Notes: a model not told the origin generated them from the sequence alone. Shown: positions 8,770 through 17,718, counted from the first letter of the stretch. The stretch: 64,000 nucleotides of DNA from Nocardia jiangxiensis NBRC 101359 (GCF_000308615.1 NZ_BAGB01000041.1:434001-498000), one strand, 5' to 3'. Made by a program: numbers and translations.

Positions 8770-9201
8770 ATGACGAATGAGAAGGTAGAGCTGAGCCCCA
8801 CGGACTGGGTACAGGATCAGACGAAGACGATCCTCGAGACGGGAACCACCGCGGGCATCGAGATCGTCGGGTCGCCGATCGTGCTGCTGACGTTGCGTGG
8901 CGCGAAGTCCGGCAAGCTGCGGTACACCCCGGTGATGCGGGTGGAGCACGAGGGGAGCTACGCGGTCGTCGCGTCCAAGGGCGGCGCACCCGAGCATCCC
9001 GTCTGGTACTACAACATCAAGGCGCATCCGGAGTTCCCGCTGCAGGACGGCACCGTGACCAAGGACTACGTCGCCCGCGAGGTCGAAGGCGCCGAGCGCG
9101 CCGAGTGGTGGGAGCGCGCCGTCGCCGCCTACCCGCCCTACGCCGAATACCAGACCAAGACCGACCGTCTGATTCCGGTCTTCGTGCTCGACCCGAAGTA
9201 A
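8770..9201 (+). CDS. Ddn-like F420-dependent nitroreductase-family protein
   Basis: A 143-residue protein of the deazaflavin (F420)-dependent nitroreductase family (Ddn/Rv3547-like, PF04075). Typical blocks are VLLTLRGAKSGKLRYTPVMR (about residues 37-56, cofactor binding), the SKGGAPEHPVWYYNIKAHPE segment (about 69-88) and the C-terminal RLIPVFVLDP. These small beta-barrel enzymes use reduced F420 to reduce quinones or activate nitro compounds, and F420 is made by Nocardia and mycobacteria. It is probably monocistronic: a strong intrinsic terminator follows the stop. The ATG at 8770 fits family length; the frame is open upstream but the extension is not protein-like. Confidence 0.92.
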   Translation: MTNEKVELSPTDWVQDQTKTILETGTTAGIEIVGSPIVLLTLRGAKSGKLRYTPVMRVEHEGSYAVVASKGGAPEHPVWYYNIKAHPEFPLQDGTVTKDYVAREVEGAERAEWWERAVAAYPPYAEYQTKTDRLIPVFVLDPK

Positions 9202-9246
9202 CGAGCGAATTCGCTCACGCGAATCCGGTTGGCCCACAAGCGATTG

Positions 9247-9276
9247 CCGGTCCGGTCAGACGACCGGACCGGTTTT
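9247..9276. terminator. Intrinsic terminator between convergent genes
   Basis: CCGGTCCGGTC and GACCGGACCGG form an 11-bp stem with loop AGAC followed by TTTT. It is the only hairpin in the window with a clear U-run and serves the Ddn-like gene, and possibly the converging TetR gene. Confidence 0.85.
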
Positions 9277-9326
9277 GCGTTCGATGGGCGGCACAGTATT
9301 CGGCGGCGCGGCCGGATTCCTCGGTC

Positions 9327-9938
9327 TCATCCGCGACGCAACCCGTCCAGCAGGACGCTCACCATGTGCTGGTTGTAGGCCAGATCCTCGCCGGGGACGG
9401 GCTGGCAGAGCAGGGCCACCGCGTGCACCAACTCGCGCGGGCCGATGTCGTCGCGGATCTCGCCGGTCGCGACCGCCGCATCGATGAGCTCGCCGAGTAC
9501 CGGTTCGAGTCGTTTCAGCAGATGTCCGGCCAGGTCGTCGAATTTCGGGTCGCCCGAATGGATGGCCGTGGCGAGTCCTCGTTTGGTTCCGACGAATTCG
9601 GTGAGGCGGTACAACCACTTCGTCAACGCCTCGACCGGTTCGTGGGCCGCGGACAAGGTCGGACCGGCCGCCACGCAGACGTCGATCTCGCGTTCCAGCA
9701 CGGCCGCGACCAGGTCGGACCGTTGCGGAAAGTGCCGGTACAGCGTGCCGACACCCAGGCCCGCGCGATCGGTGATCTCCTTCGCGGGCGCGTCCACGCC
9801 CGAGAGCGCGAAGACGCCCTTGGCTGCTTCGAGGAGCGCATCGACGTTGCGCTGGGCGTCGGCCCGCCGTCGGCGGGGCGCGGGCACACCCTCGGTGGCG
9901 CCGGGATCTGCACTGGTGGACGGCGTTGTATCGGTCAA
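9327..9938 (-). CDS. TetR family transcriptional regulator
   Basis: A 203-residue TetR-type repressor. The helix-turn-helix is seen at about residues 30-65, with GVDAPAKEITDRAGLGVGTL followed by YRHFPQRSDL. The C-terminal part is a ligand-binding all-helical domain of the type seen in SCO-like TetR_C regulators. I chose a TTG start at 9938 because AAGGA lies 5 nt upstream and the extension beyond it lacks protein character. The gene is divergent from the aldo/keto reductase, with 127 bp between them, so it probably controls that gene and itself. The effector is unknown. Confidence 0.88.
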   Translation of the reverse strand: MTDTTPSTSADPGATEGVPAPRRRRADAQRNVDALLEAAKGVFALSGVDAPAKEITDRAGLGVGTLYRHFPQRSDLVAAVLEREIDVCVAAGPTLSAAHEPVEALTKWLYRLTEFVGTKRGLATAIHSGDPKFDDLAGHLLKRLEPVLGELIDAAVATGEIRDDIGPRELVHAVALLCQPVPGEDLAYNQHMVSVLLDGLRRG

Positions 9939-10065
9939 TTCGATCCTTCGGTTGCGTAACCGGAAAATTTTTCCGTATAGTTCCGGAATAGCTTTCCACT
10001 TATCTCGAGGGTACGACATCCCGCCTTCGACGACCACACCCCGTCCACTACCCCAGGAGCAATCC

Positions 10066-11073
10066 ATGCAGTACCGCACGCTCGGCCGCACCGGCATCAG
10101 GGTGAGCCCGTACGCGCTCGGCGCCCTGATGTTCGCCACCTCCGTCGGCAATCCCGACCCCGACGACTCGGCGCGGATCATCCACCGGGCACTGGACGCC
10201 GGAATCAACTTCATCGACACCGCCGATGCCTACGGCGACTCGGAAGAGGTTGTGGGCAAAGCACTTCGGGGACGCCGGGACGATGTCCTCCTGGCGACCA
10301 AGGTGAGCCGTCCGATGGGCCAGGGCACCTCGCGGCGCTGGATCATGACCGAGGTCGAGAACTCGTTGCGCCGCTTGCAGACCGATCACATCGACCTCTA
10401 CCAGATCCACCGGCTGGATCCGGAGACCGATATCGAGGAGACCCTCTCCGCGCTGTCCGATCTGATCCGCAGCGGGAAGGTCCGCGCGATCGGATCCTCC
10501 AACACTCCGCCCTCGGACATCGTCGAGGCCCAGTGGGTCGCCGAACGGCGCGGATACGAACGGTTCCGCACCGAACAGCCGCCCTATTCGATCCTGAACC
10601 GCGCCATCGAGAGCGAGGTCCTGCCGATCGCGCAACGCTACGGAATGGGCGTGGTGACCTGGGGCCCGCTCGGGCAGGGACTGCTCACCGGCCGCATCCG
10701 CAAGGGGCAGGAGACCGATGTGCGCCGCGCCCGAATGCTGGGGGCGCTCAACGACGAACACCGCATCGAGGTGGTCGAGCAGCTCATCCCGCTCGCCGCC
10801 GAGGCGGGCCTGCCGCTGACCCATCTGGCCATGGCGTTCACCATCGCCCACCCCGGCGTGACCAGCGCCCTGCTCGGCGCGCGCACCATGGAACAGTTCG
10901 AGGGCCTGCTGGCCGGAATCGAGGTCACCCTGAGCGACGACATCCTCGACCGCATCGACGAGATCGTCCCGCCCGGCACCGACGTCGGCACCCTCGACCA
11001 GGCCTACCTGCCACCGGCCCTGCAGCGACCGCACCTGCGCCGTCGCCCGCTGAGCGAGCGCAGCGCCGCCTGA
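10066..11073 (+). CDS. Aldo/keto reductase
   Basis: A 335-residue NADPH-dependent aldo/keto reductase of the AKR11-14 type. The catalytic residues are recognisable: Asp and Tyr in DTADAYG (about residues 48-54), Lys in LATKVS (about 75-80) and His in QIHRLD (about 110-115). The cofactor-binding segment GARTMEQF lies near the C-terminus (about 265). The ATG has AGGAG seven bases upstream. It is divergently transcribed from a TetR gene, suggesting induction by a carbonyl or aromatic compound. The 3' end contributes to a 62-bp tandem repeat at the junction with the convergent dehydrogenase gene. Confidence 0.93.
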   Translation: MQYRTLGRTGIRVSPYALGALMFATSVGNPDPDDSARIIHRALDAGINFIDTADAYGDSEEVVGKALRGRRDDVLLATKVSRPMGQGTSRRWIMTEVENSLRRLQTDHIDLYQIHRLDPETDIEETLSALSDLIRSGKVRAIGSSNTPPSDIVEAQWVAERRGYERFRTEQPPYSILNRAIESEVLPIAQRYGMGVVTWGPLGQGLLTGRIRKGQETDVRRARMLGALNDEHRIEVVEQLIPLAAEAGLPLTHLAMAFTIAHPGVTSALLGARTMEQFEGLLAGIEVTLSDDILDRIDEIVPPGTDVGTLDQAYLPPALQRPHLRRRPLSERSAA

Positions 11074-11080
11074 GCAGCGG

Positions 11081-11266
11081 GCCGAATCTCACTGCCACTC
11101 AGAGGATGGCGACCAAACCGGCGAGCGGCACCTGAACACCGAGCCGAATCCCGCTGTCACTCAGAGGATGGCGACCAAACCGGCGAGCGCCGCCTGAACA
11201 CCGAGCCGAATCCCGCTGTCGCTCAGGGGATGACGACCGGACCGGCGAGCGGCGCCGGCTCGTCGG
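11081..11266. repeat. 62-bp tandem repeat at a convergent gene junction (3 copies)
   Basis: Three head-to-tail copies start at 11081, 11143 and 11205, each beginning GCCGAATC. Copies 1 and 2 are nearly identical. Copy 3 runs into the dehydrogenase coding sequence and diverges after about 45 bases. Each copy carries the last nine or so codons plus the stop of the minus-strand dehydrogenase, next to sequence resembling the end of the aldo/keto reductase gene (GCCGCCTGA). The array therefore looks like duplication of the intergenic junction itself. The period is not a multiple of three, but each copy keeps its own stop. Confidence 0.9.
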
Positions 11267-12479
11267 CCCAGCGGTGGCCGGTCTCGCGCGGGGTGCGGCC
11301 GTGCTCGGTCCACTCGGACAGCAGTTCCGCGACCTTGCTGTGCATGATCGTGCGCAACCGGTCGAAGGAATTCTCCGGGTTGTCGTCGACCTCGCCGAGC
11401 AGCAGCCACCAGGCCCAGGCGACCGCGCCGGCGTTGGCGACGAAATCGGGCAGCACGGGGACGCCGCGCGCGGCGAGCATGGCCTCCGCCTCCGGTGTGG
11501 TGGCGGCGTTCGCGGCCTCGACGATGATGCGCGCGGTGATGTCGTACGAGTTGTCCGGCGTGATCGCGTACGAGATCGCCGCCGGGACAAGGATATCGGC
11601 GTCCACCGACAGGATCGCGGCGCGCGGCCGCTGCTCGATGCCCTCCGGTAGGCGCGCACGATCGATCTCGCCGAAACCGTCGCGCAGATCCAGCAGTGCC
11701 GGAACGTCCAGTCCGTCGGCGCAGTACAGGGTGCCCGCGGCGTCGGCCAGCGCGGTGACCGTCATCCCGGCCTCGTGCAGGTAGTAGGCCGCTGCCCCGC
11801 CCATGGTGCCGATGCCCTGGATCGCGACGGTCGTCGCCGCGGGCGACTGCCCCCAGGAGACCGCGGCGGCGAGGCAGGCGTGCGCGACGCCGTATCCGCC
11901 GATCACGTCGCCGAGCAGAAATCCGCCCTCGACCGCGGCGTTCAGCCCGTTGCGGACCCGTTCCAGCGTGGCGGCCGGGTCGTCGGCGCGACGAATCGCG
12001 GCGTGGTAGCTCTGGCCCAGCCCGAGCTTCTCGAAGACCTCATCGATCAGGTGCTGCGGGACGCCCAGGTCCTCGGCGGTCACCCAGTGCGCGTCGATCC
12101 ACGGGCGCATGGCCTCGCAGAACCGCTCCAGCACCTCGATCGCGCGCGGGTCCTTGGGGTCGAAGTCGATTCCGCCCTTGGCGCCGCCGACGGGCAGATC
12201 GAAGGTGGCGGTCTTGTTCGCCATCCCGCGCGCCAGATCCTCCACCTCGGTCAACGTGCAACCCGCCCGCATCCGGGTGCCGCCGGTGGCCAGGCTCGAT
12301 CGCAGGGTGTGCACCACGAGGTAGCCGACCGCGCCGGTGACCGGATCCGTCCACTGCAGACGCATATACGGCTCGGGGCGGCGAATGACAGGAGTGACGA
12401 CCGTTTCGTTCGGTAGGGCCGGAACGGTCTGCGCAGTCACGTGCGGGGTTCCCTCGATGGGTTCCTGTAGCGTCGTCAC
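11223..12479 (-). CDS. Glu/Leu/Phe/Val dehydrogenase family protein
   Basis: A 418-residue amino-acid dehydrogenase. The N-terminal ELFV domain carries the catalytic-lysine glycine-rich motif PVGGAKGGID (about residues 97-106). The C-terminal Rossmann domain has the dinucleotide motif IQGIGTMGG (about 222-230). It is probably an oxidative deaminase for glutamate or branched-chain amino acids; the exact substrate cannot be read from the sequence. The start has a Shine-Dalgarno-like AGGAGG just upstream. It is divergent from a LysR gene, the classical arrangement for LysR control. The last nine codons are duplicated downstream in a tandem repeat. Confidence 0.92.
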   Translation of the reverse strand: MTTLQEPIEGTPHVTAQTVPALPNETVVTPVIRRPEPYMRLQWTDPVTGAVGYLVVHTLRSSLATGGTRMRAGCTLTEVEDLARGMANKTATFDLPVGGAKGGIDFDPKDPRAIEVLERFCEAMRPWIDAHWVTAEDLGVPQHLIDEVFEKLGLGQSYHAAIRRADDPAATLERVRNGLNAAVEGGFLLGDVIGGYGVAHACLAAAVSWGQSPAATTVAIQGIGTMGGAAAYYLHEAGMTVTALADAAGTLYCADGLDVPALLDLRDGFGEIDRARLPEGIEQRPRAAILSVDADILVPAAISYAITPDNSYDITARIIVEAANAATTPEAEAMLAARGVPVLPDFVANAGAVAWAWWLLLGEVDDNPENSFDRLRTIMHSKVAELLSEWTEHGRTPRETGHRWADEPAPLAGPVVIP

Positions 12480-12704
12480 AGCGAATCGCCTCCTTCGTCC
12501 TCGTGCCCCGCACTGCCACCCGGAGGGCGGCGGCGGGTCGCGTAATCTCCCGTTTCGGACGTCGTCGTCCCCTGCCGAACTGTCGTGTTCAGCGCCTCCA
12601 GCCTGCGGCTAAACCAGTTTGCGCGTCTATTTACGGTTTATTGACGGCGGTGTTCAGCGTTGCTTCAGAGCTCCCGGTCACGCCCGCACGAGGACGCCCG
12701 CCTC

Positions 12705-12710
12705 TAGGCT
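12705..12710 (+). promoter_or_regulatory. -10-like element for a leaderless LysR transcript
   Basis: TAGGCT is seven bases upstream of the LysR ATG, the spacing expected for a leaderless mRNA, and no Shine-Dalgarno is present. The 238-bp divergent region 12480-12717 also contains an AT-richer patch around 12620-12650 (TATTTACGGTTTATTGACGG), where LysR binding and the dehydrogenase promoter would be expected. Confidence 0.4.
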
Positions 12711-12717
12711 CGATGTC

Positions 12718-13710
12718 ATGGAACTGTCGCTGGCCCGTCTGCGGATGTTGCGTGAGTTGCACCGGCGCGGGACGATCACGGCGACCGCGAACGCACTGCA
12801 CTACACGGTTTCGGCGGTGTCCCAGCAGCTCGCGCAGCTCGAACGTGATGTCGGCACCCGCCTGTTCGAGCGCCGCGGCCGCCGATTGCAGTTCACCGAC
12901 CTCGGGGTTCTGCTCGCCGAGCACGCCGAGGAGATCCTGGCCGCGGTCGAGCGCGCGACGCAGGCGCTGGAGGAGGCCGGTGAGTCGGTGACGGCCAAAC
13001 TCACCGCCGGGGTGTGGGCGTCGGTGGCCTCCGGCCTGCTGCCCGACGCGCTCAACACCCTCGCGCGCACCCATCCGGGCATTCTGGTGCGGACCAAGGA
13101 ACTGGCTCCGGAAGCGACGGCCGCGGCGGTCCGCGACGGCGCGCTGGATCTGTCCTTCGTACTCGAGTACTCGAATTACCCGATGACCTGGGACCGGGAT
13201 CTCAAGCGCACGGTCATCGCGGTCGAGCGGCTGCACGCCGCGGTTCCGGCCGATGCGGTGGCGATGGCCGGGGTGACGCTGGCCGATCTGGCCGAACATC
13301 CGTGGATTCTCGCGCCCGCACGCTCGCACTTCGGGCACGCGGTCCGGCTGGCGTTCCAGTCCGCCGGACTCGCGCCCCGGATCGACCACGAGGTGGAGGA
13401 GCAGGCGACCGCGATGGCGATGGTCGCGTCCGGACTCGGCGTGACTCTGGTGTCCGACCTCGGTCTGGCGTTGCGCCCGCCGGGAGTGGACATCCTCCCC
13501 CTCGGCGACGCGCCCAGCCGAACCGTCTCGCTGGCCTACCGCACCAACACCGCGCGCCGAGCCGCCCTGCTGCTGGTCGTGGACGCGATCCGCACCGCCG
13601 CCGCCGCGAAGGGCCTGGCCGTCGACCCGGAACTGCCCGCTCCCGCCGACGAGATCTCCCCGCCCGCACCGCCCCCGGCGCAGGCCGCCGACAGTCTCGA
13701 ACTCGGCTGA
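12718..13710 (+). CDS. LysR family transcriptional regulator
   Basis: A 330-residue LTTR. The N-terminal winged helix-turn-helix (about residues 1-60) includes GTITATANALHYTVSAVSQQ and LARL-type features, and it is followed by a linker helix and a periplasmic-binding-like effector domain (about 90-290). The C-terminal 30 residues are Pro/Ala-rich and probably disordered. It is transcribed away from the amino-acid dehydrogenase, which it most likely regulates in response to an amino acid or keto acid. The ATG at 12718 aligns with the family N-terminus (MELSLARLRML); no Shine-Dalgarno is present, consistent with a leaderless transcript. Confidence 0.92.
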   Translation: MELSLARLRMLRELHRRGTITATANALHYTVSAVSQQLAQLERDVGTRLFERRGRRLQFTDLGVLLAEHAEEILAAVERATQALEEAGESVTAKLTAGVWASVASGLLPDALNTLARTHPGILVRTKELAPEATAAAVRDGALDLSFVLEYSNYPMTWDRDLKRTVIAVERLHAAVPADAVAMAGVTLADLAEHPWILAPARSHFGHAVRLAFQSAGLAPRIDHEVEEQATAMAMVASGLGVTLVSDLGLALRPPGVDILPLGDAPSRTVSLAYRTNTARRAALLLVVDAIRTAAAAKGLAVDPELPAPADEISPPAPPPAQAADSLELG

Positions 13711-13717
13711 GGCCCGA

Positions 13718-13987
13718 TCAGTTCAACCAGGGATACGGCATCCGGAGAATTTCGGCGGTCCGGTCGGCGACGACTTCGGCGTGGGGCGGAACGCCGCCGT
13801 CCCGCAATCCGCGGGTCAGATGCAGGGATTGCAGAGTAGCGAAGGTATTGGACGCCCAAGCCGGGCACGGGCCCGGCTCCGCCCCGGCGAACGCGTCGTC
13901 CAGCACAATCCCGTCGGGTACCGGCCGATCGGCGTTCGCCGCTGCCTGCCAATCGATTCCGCCGACGCCGGCGTCCGTATTTCCCAC
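13718..13987 (-). CDS. Small hypothetical protein (89 aa)
   Basis: An 89-residue protein of unknown function with no membrane segment, ending in RMPYPWLN. Codon third positions are GC-rich in this frame. A GTG start at 13987 is six bases downstream of a TATCAT -10-like element, suggesting a leaderless transcript. It converges on the LysR gene, with 7 bp between stops. I do not recognise a family. Confidence 0.55.
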   Translation of the reverse strand: MGNTDAGVGGIDWQAAANADRPVPDGIVLDDAFAGAEPGPCPAWASNTFATLQSLHLTRGLRDGGVPPHAEVVADRTAEILRMPYPWLN

Positions 13988-14056
13988 CCGGCGATGATAG
14001 GGCCGCTCGCAGCGCAGCCGTCGGTTCGTTCCGCGAGCGGACTGCGGCGACCGTGC

Positions 14057-14224
14057 TCAGGCGCCCTTCACGAACCGCAGATAGAACGCGCCGAAGATGA
14101 GAACGATCCCGATGTTGACCATGAGGCGCGCCCAGAAGTGGTTCCGGAACAACAGGATGTCCACTCCGACGATGACCACGATCATCGCCAGCACGTAGAC
14201 CACGATGGTCGCCTGCCTTCCCAT
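14057..14224 (-). CDS. Small two-helix membrane protein (55 aa)
   Basis: A 55-residue protein with two predicted membrane helices (about residues 6-24 and 34-49) linked by a short polar loop FRNHFWARL, and a basic C-terminus RFVKGA. Small proteins of this shape are widespread and uncharacterised in mycolata. The ATG is preceded by a weak Shine-Dalgarno, but codon bias and the amphipathic/hydrophobic pattern are convincing. It is flanked by the 89-aa ORF and the divergent gene at 14314. Function unknown. Confidence 0.72.
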   Translation of the reverse strand: MGRQATIVVYVLAMIVVIVGVDILLFRNHFWARLMVNIGIVLIFGAFYLRFVKGA

Positions 14225-14313
14225 ACCCTGGTTCTACACCCGTGCTCGCCGCGAGGTGACCGGATCGGCGATTCGCCACGATCCGGAAAATCGCTTGTCC
14301 TCGAGAGTTCGCT

Positions 14314-15273
14314 GTGGCGTTATGGATGGCGATGAAGCAGCAACGACCTGATACCGCGCGATCCGTCGCCGACGGGCTCAAACTGCATCGGCATCCGATG
14401 CGGGCGCACGATCGCGTCCGCACCGTGATCACGTTGCGTCCCGGGACGCGGGTCCGGTTCAGCACCAATCGTTTTCACGACACCTGGCATGTGCTCTCGG
14501 ACGATCGCGGCGCACGCCTGCTGGCCCGGCTGCTGTGGGGTCTGTCCTATCAGGCCAGGCAGGGCACGGTCGTGCTGATCGATCGCCCGTTCCTGCAGCC
14601 GACCCCGTTCGACGCCGATCCCGCCGATCCGATCGTGCTGGTTCCCGGTTGGTGCACCACGTTCGACGAGCAGTCGGCCCGAACCCTGAAAAGCCGCCTG
14701 CCCCTGGCGAATCCGGAGGGAACCGTGCGCTGGCGGTCCTTCGGCCTGGACCGGACGCTCGAACCCCCGGCACTGGATCTCTGGTGGGACACCTGGTGGG
14801 ATCGGCACCGGCACCGGCCGGACAGCGGCGACGTCACCCGCCGCGCCGGACTGCTCGTCCTGACCCCCGACACACCCGACCAGGCCCGCGCCTGGGCGCT
14901 ACAGGCCGCGCGCCTGGATACCGCGAACGCCTACGGCACCGATCACGCCTACCTCGCCGGATACGACGGCGAGATCCAGATCTTCCGGCGATTCGGCCCG
15001 ATGGTGAACGTCGCCGTCCAGGCCCGTGCGCAGGTGCTGTCCGATGCCGAGGCCCCGACGGACCCCGACGAACTGCGACGCGCCGAAGATGTTCCGCACC
15101 AACTGATTTCACCGATACGGTCGGACCCGCCGGATCGACGCGCCGCAGCGCTCAGGACGATCGAACGGATTCGATCCGCGCCAACGTCCGCGCACTGCCG
15201 TCGACCTCGAGTTGCACGTGCAGGGCGCCGTTGCCCTGCCAGGTACGGATCAGCACGTCGTCATCCGCCATGA
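14314..15273 (+). CDS. Hypothetical protein, 3' end overlapping a convergent gene
   Basis: A 319-codon frame without a recognised family. The first 270 residues look like a real soluble protein (Trp- and Arg-rich, with VLVPGWCTTFDEQSARTL near residue 108 and a WWDTWWDRH stretch near 155). The last 40 codons lie antisense to the 3' end of the thioesterase gene and become Arg/Pro-rich, as antisense shadows do. The true protein may therefore end in a 122-bp convergent overlap, or have lost an earlier stop by frameshift. The start could be GTG 14314 (GAGAG upstream) or ATG 14326/14332. Confidence 0.6.
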   Translation: MALWMAMKQQRPDTARSVADGLKLHRHPMRAHDRVRTVITLRPGTRVRFSTNRFHDTWHVLSDDRGARLLARLLWGLSYQARQGTVVLIDRPFLQPTPFDADPADPIVLVPGWCTTFDEQSARTLKSRLPLANPEGTVRWRSFGLDRTLEPPALDLWWDTWWDRHRHRPDSGDVTRRAGLLVLTPDTPDQARAWALQAARLDTANAYGTDHAYLAGYDGEIQIFRRFGPMVNVAVQARAQVLSDAEAPTDPDELRRAEDVPHQLISPIRSDPPDRRAAALRTIERIRSAPTSAHCRRPRVARAGRRCPARYGSARRHPP

Positions 15274-15931
15274 CGGGACCGGCGTGTTCGAGGACGACTC
15301 GAAACGGCGAGGTCCGCGGGAACCGCGCCAACGCCTCCTCGATCGCCTCCCAGTGCACCGCATTGTTGACATGTCCGTAGCGGTCCACATCGGTCACCCG
15401 CAGCGGGAACTGCCAGCGTTGACCGTCGCCGCCGGTGCGTTCGGTGAGCGCGGCCCGCCAGCGCAGTCGATGTTCCGTGGTCGCCGCGAGCATCGGCGCC
15501 ATGAAACGGTCGCTCATCCGGGCGGGACGCCCGCCCTCGAGGTCGACGTGGATGAGGAACATCTCGGCCTCGATCAGCCCGCCGTTCTGGCTGCGCACCT
15601 GGATGCGCATATTGCACCACCGGTTCGACAGTGCGGACGGCCACCGCCGCAGATACACCCGATCACCGAATCCGATCGGCGCGAGCATATCGATCACGGT
15701 GCGTCGCACGATCCACCCCTGATGCAGATTCCCCTCGTCCACTGCTTGCAGATGGTCGTATCCGACATCCTGCAGGTACCGCGCCACCGCATCGAGCCGC
15801 AATCGCGCCTCGCCATCGGTGTCCCCCAGCCGTACCGGCCACTCCGTGTGAAATGCCCGGCTCTCATCCGCACAAGGCGGCAGTGGAAATGCGATCTCCG
15901 TGGACCGATCGACGGCATCAGTGGTGCTCAT
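15152..15931 (-). CDS. Acyl-ACP/acyl-CoA thioesterase (double hotdog)
   Basis: A 259-residue protein of the acyl-ACP thioesterase family with two hotdog halves. The first contains VRLGDTDGEARLRLDAVARY (about residues 34-53), the second DVDRYGHVNNAVHWEAIEEA (about 178-197), whose Asn/His/Glu region is characteristic of the catalytic half. It hydrolyses fatty acyl thioesters and so may release fatty acids or adjust acyl chain supply. It is divergent from the secreted LVIVD protein with 209 bp between, a region that holds the palindrome ACTGGCCAGT (16039-16048) and may carry both promoters. Confidence 0.85.
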   Translation of the reverse strand: MSTTDAVDRSTEIAFPLPPCADESRAFHTEWPVRLGDTDGEARLRLDAVARYLQDVGYDHLQAVDEGNLHQGWIVRRTVIDMLAPIGFGDRVYLRRWPSALSNRWCNMRIQVRSQNGGLIEAEMFLIHVDLEGGRPARMSDRFMAPMLAATTEHRLRWRAALTERTGGDGQRWQFPLRVTDVDRYGHVNNAVHWEAIEEALARFPRTSPFRVVLEHAGPVMADDDVLIRTWQGNGALHVQLEVDGSARTLARIESVRSS

Positions 15932-16140
15932 GAACGCTCCTTTCGCAGGTCACAGCCGAGCCTACCGACCGAACCCGCCCCGACCCGGCAGCACCCCGCG
16001 GAGCTGGAACGTGACGTCGCATTCCGGAAAACGAACCTACTGGCCAGTTATGTGAGTTACCGTTCCGGATTACCGATGTGAGTGCCGATTCTGCGCCCGC
16101 ACAACGGTGTGACACCGGTTGAGAGGTTGGGGGTTCCGCG

Positions 16141-17718
16141 ATGAGGCGGTTCACGGGAATTCGGCGGTCCAAACCGGTTCTGGTGGTGCTGGCGGCACTG
16201 CTCGCGGCGGCGACATTGCCGCTGGGCGGGGCGTCGGCCGATCTGCAATCCGATATCGCCTCGCAGGTTCAACAATTCCTCGACGTCGGCACGACATCGG
16301 TCCCGCGCGCGAACTGCGGACCGGGCTCGCTGCCGGAAACCGGTATGCAGGGCGACGTTTCGGCCGCGGACCGCAACAGCGGCCGCAGCAAACAGGGCTA
16401 TCGCTGCAACATCTCGATGGTCGGCGGCTACACCGGACGCGGCGCGGGGATCACCTCCACCACCTTCGAGCACTGCTCCTACACCGGCTCGTTCTTCCCC
16501 GGCAACATCCTGGGCCCGGCGCAGGGCGTGCAGGTGCTGGACGTGGCGGATCCGGCGCATCCGGTGCTGACCGCGACGCTCACCGAACCGGCGATGCTGG
16601 CGGGCACCTGGGAGAGCCTGAAGGTCAACGTCGCGCGAAAGCTGCTGGTGGGCACCGGCGTTCCGTTCCTGGAGGGCGCGGGGCTGCTGTCGGTGTACGA
16701 CATCTCCGACTGCGCGCATCCGCGCCTGCTCAATCCCGGTCCGGGCAGCAATCTCGCCATGCCGCTCCCCATCACGACGCACGAGGGCGGTTTCTCCCCC
16801 GACGGCCGCACCTACTGGGCCTCGGGTATCGCGCCCGGCTTCATCAGCGCCGTCGATCTCACCGACCCGGCCGATCCGCATGTGATCTGGCAGGGCATGG
16901 CCGGTATCGAGGCGCACGGGTTCGGCATCAGCCCGGACGGCAACCGGATGTATCTGTCGGCACTGGCCGGATTCACCGTGCTCGATATCAGCGCGGTCCA
17001 GCGACGCGATCCGAACCCGCAGGTGAACCACATCGGCCGGGTGTTCTGGACGGACGGCTGGGCCACCCAGCACAGCATTCCGGTCACCTACGGCGGCAAA
17101 CCGTATCTGTTCACCGTCGACGAGGCGGGTGCAGGCGGGGTGAAACTCGTGGACATCTCCGACGAGCGGAATCCGCGCGTGGTCGACAAGATCAAGCTGG
17201 AGATCAACCTGCCCGACCATCTGGACAGCCAGCTGGCCTCCTCGATGGGCGGTTCGGTGTTCTCCTATGATCCGCACTACTGCGCGGCCGACCGGCCGGA
17301 CAATCCGACCGCGCTGGCCTGCGGCTGGGAGTCCTCGGGGATCCGGGTGTTCGACGTGCGGGATCCGTTCCACGCCCGCGAGATCGCCTACTACAACCCG
17401 CCCGCGCGCACCGGCCAGAACCTGGATCTGTGGAACTCCCCGCATGCGCTCGCCTCGCTCATCGGGCCGCCTGCGCTGGAAGGCTTCTCGATGGCCCGCG
17501 CGGTGCTGGACGGGAAATTCGATCCGGCCAAGGCACTTTCGCCGCGATCGGGGATGCTGGCCTTCGGCGATCTGTCCACGGACTGGTGTTTCGCCCCGCC
17601 GGAATGGCACGGCAGTCAGCTGTGGACCACGTGTAACGACAACGGTTTCATGGTCCTGCAACTGGACAACAGCGTGTATTCGCCGCCCGCGAACCAGCAT
17701 TCGATCGTGGGGTCCTGA
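16141..17718 (+). CDS. Secreted LVIVD-repeat beta-propeller protein
   Basis: A 525-residue exported protein. An N-terminal signal peptide (basic RRFTGIRRSK, hydrophobic core about residues 14-30, cleavage near GGASA-D) is followed by LVIVD-type repeats, each of the form 'VxVLDVxDPxxP' (for example VQVLDVADPAHPVL, LSVYDISDCAHPRLL, VKLVDISDERNPRVV, IRVFDVRDPFHAREI), which predict a beta-propeller. Several paired cysteines would suit an oxidising extracytoplasmic location. Its stop overlaps the DUF305 start by one base (TGATG), so the two are an operon and probably act together outside the membrane. Function is not established. Confidence 0.85.
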   Translation: MRRFTGIRRSKPVLVVLAALLAAATLPLGGASADLQSDIASQVQQFLDVGTTSVPRANCGPGSLPETGMQGDVSAADRNSGRSKQGYRCNISMVGGYTGRGAGITSTTFEHCSYTGSFFPGNILGPAQGVQVLDVADPAHPVLTATLTEPAMLAGTWESLKVNVARKLLVGTGVPFLEGAGLLSVYDISDCAHPRLLNPGPGSNLAMPLPITTHEGGFSPDGRTYWASGIAPGFISAVDLTDPADPHVIWQGMAGIEAHGFGISPDGNRMYLSALAGFTVLDISAVQRRDPNPQVNHIGRVFWTDGWATQHSIPVTYGGKPYLFTVDEAGAGGVKLVDISDERNPRVVDKIKLEINLPDHLDSQLASSMGGSVFSYDPHYCAADRPDNPTALACGWESSGIRVFDVRDPFHAREIAYYNPPARTGQNLDLWNSPHALASLIGPPALEGFSMARAVLDGKFDPAKALSPRSGMLAFGDLSTDWCFAPPEWHGSQLWTTCNDNGFMVLQLDNSVYSPPANQHSIVGS

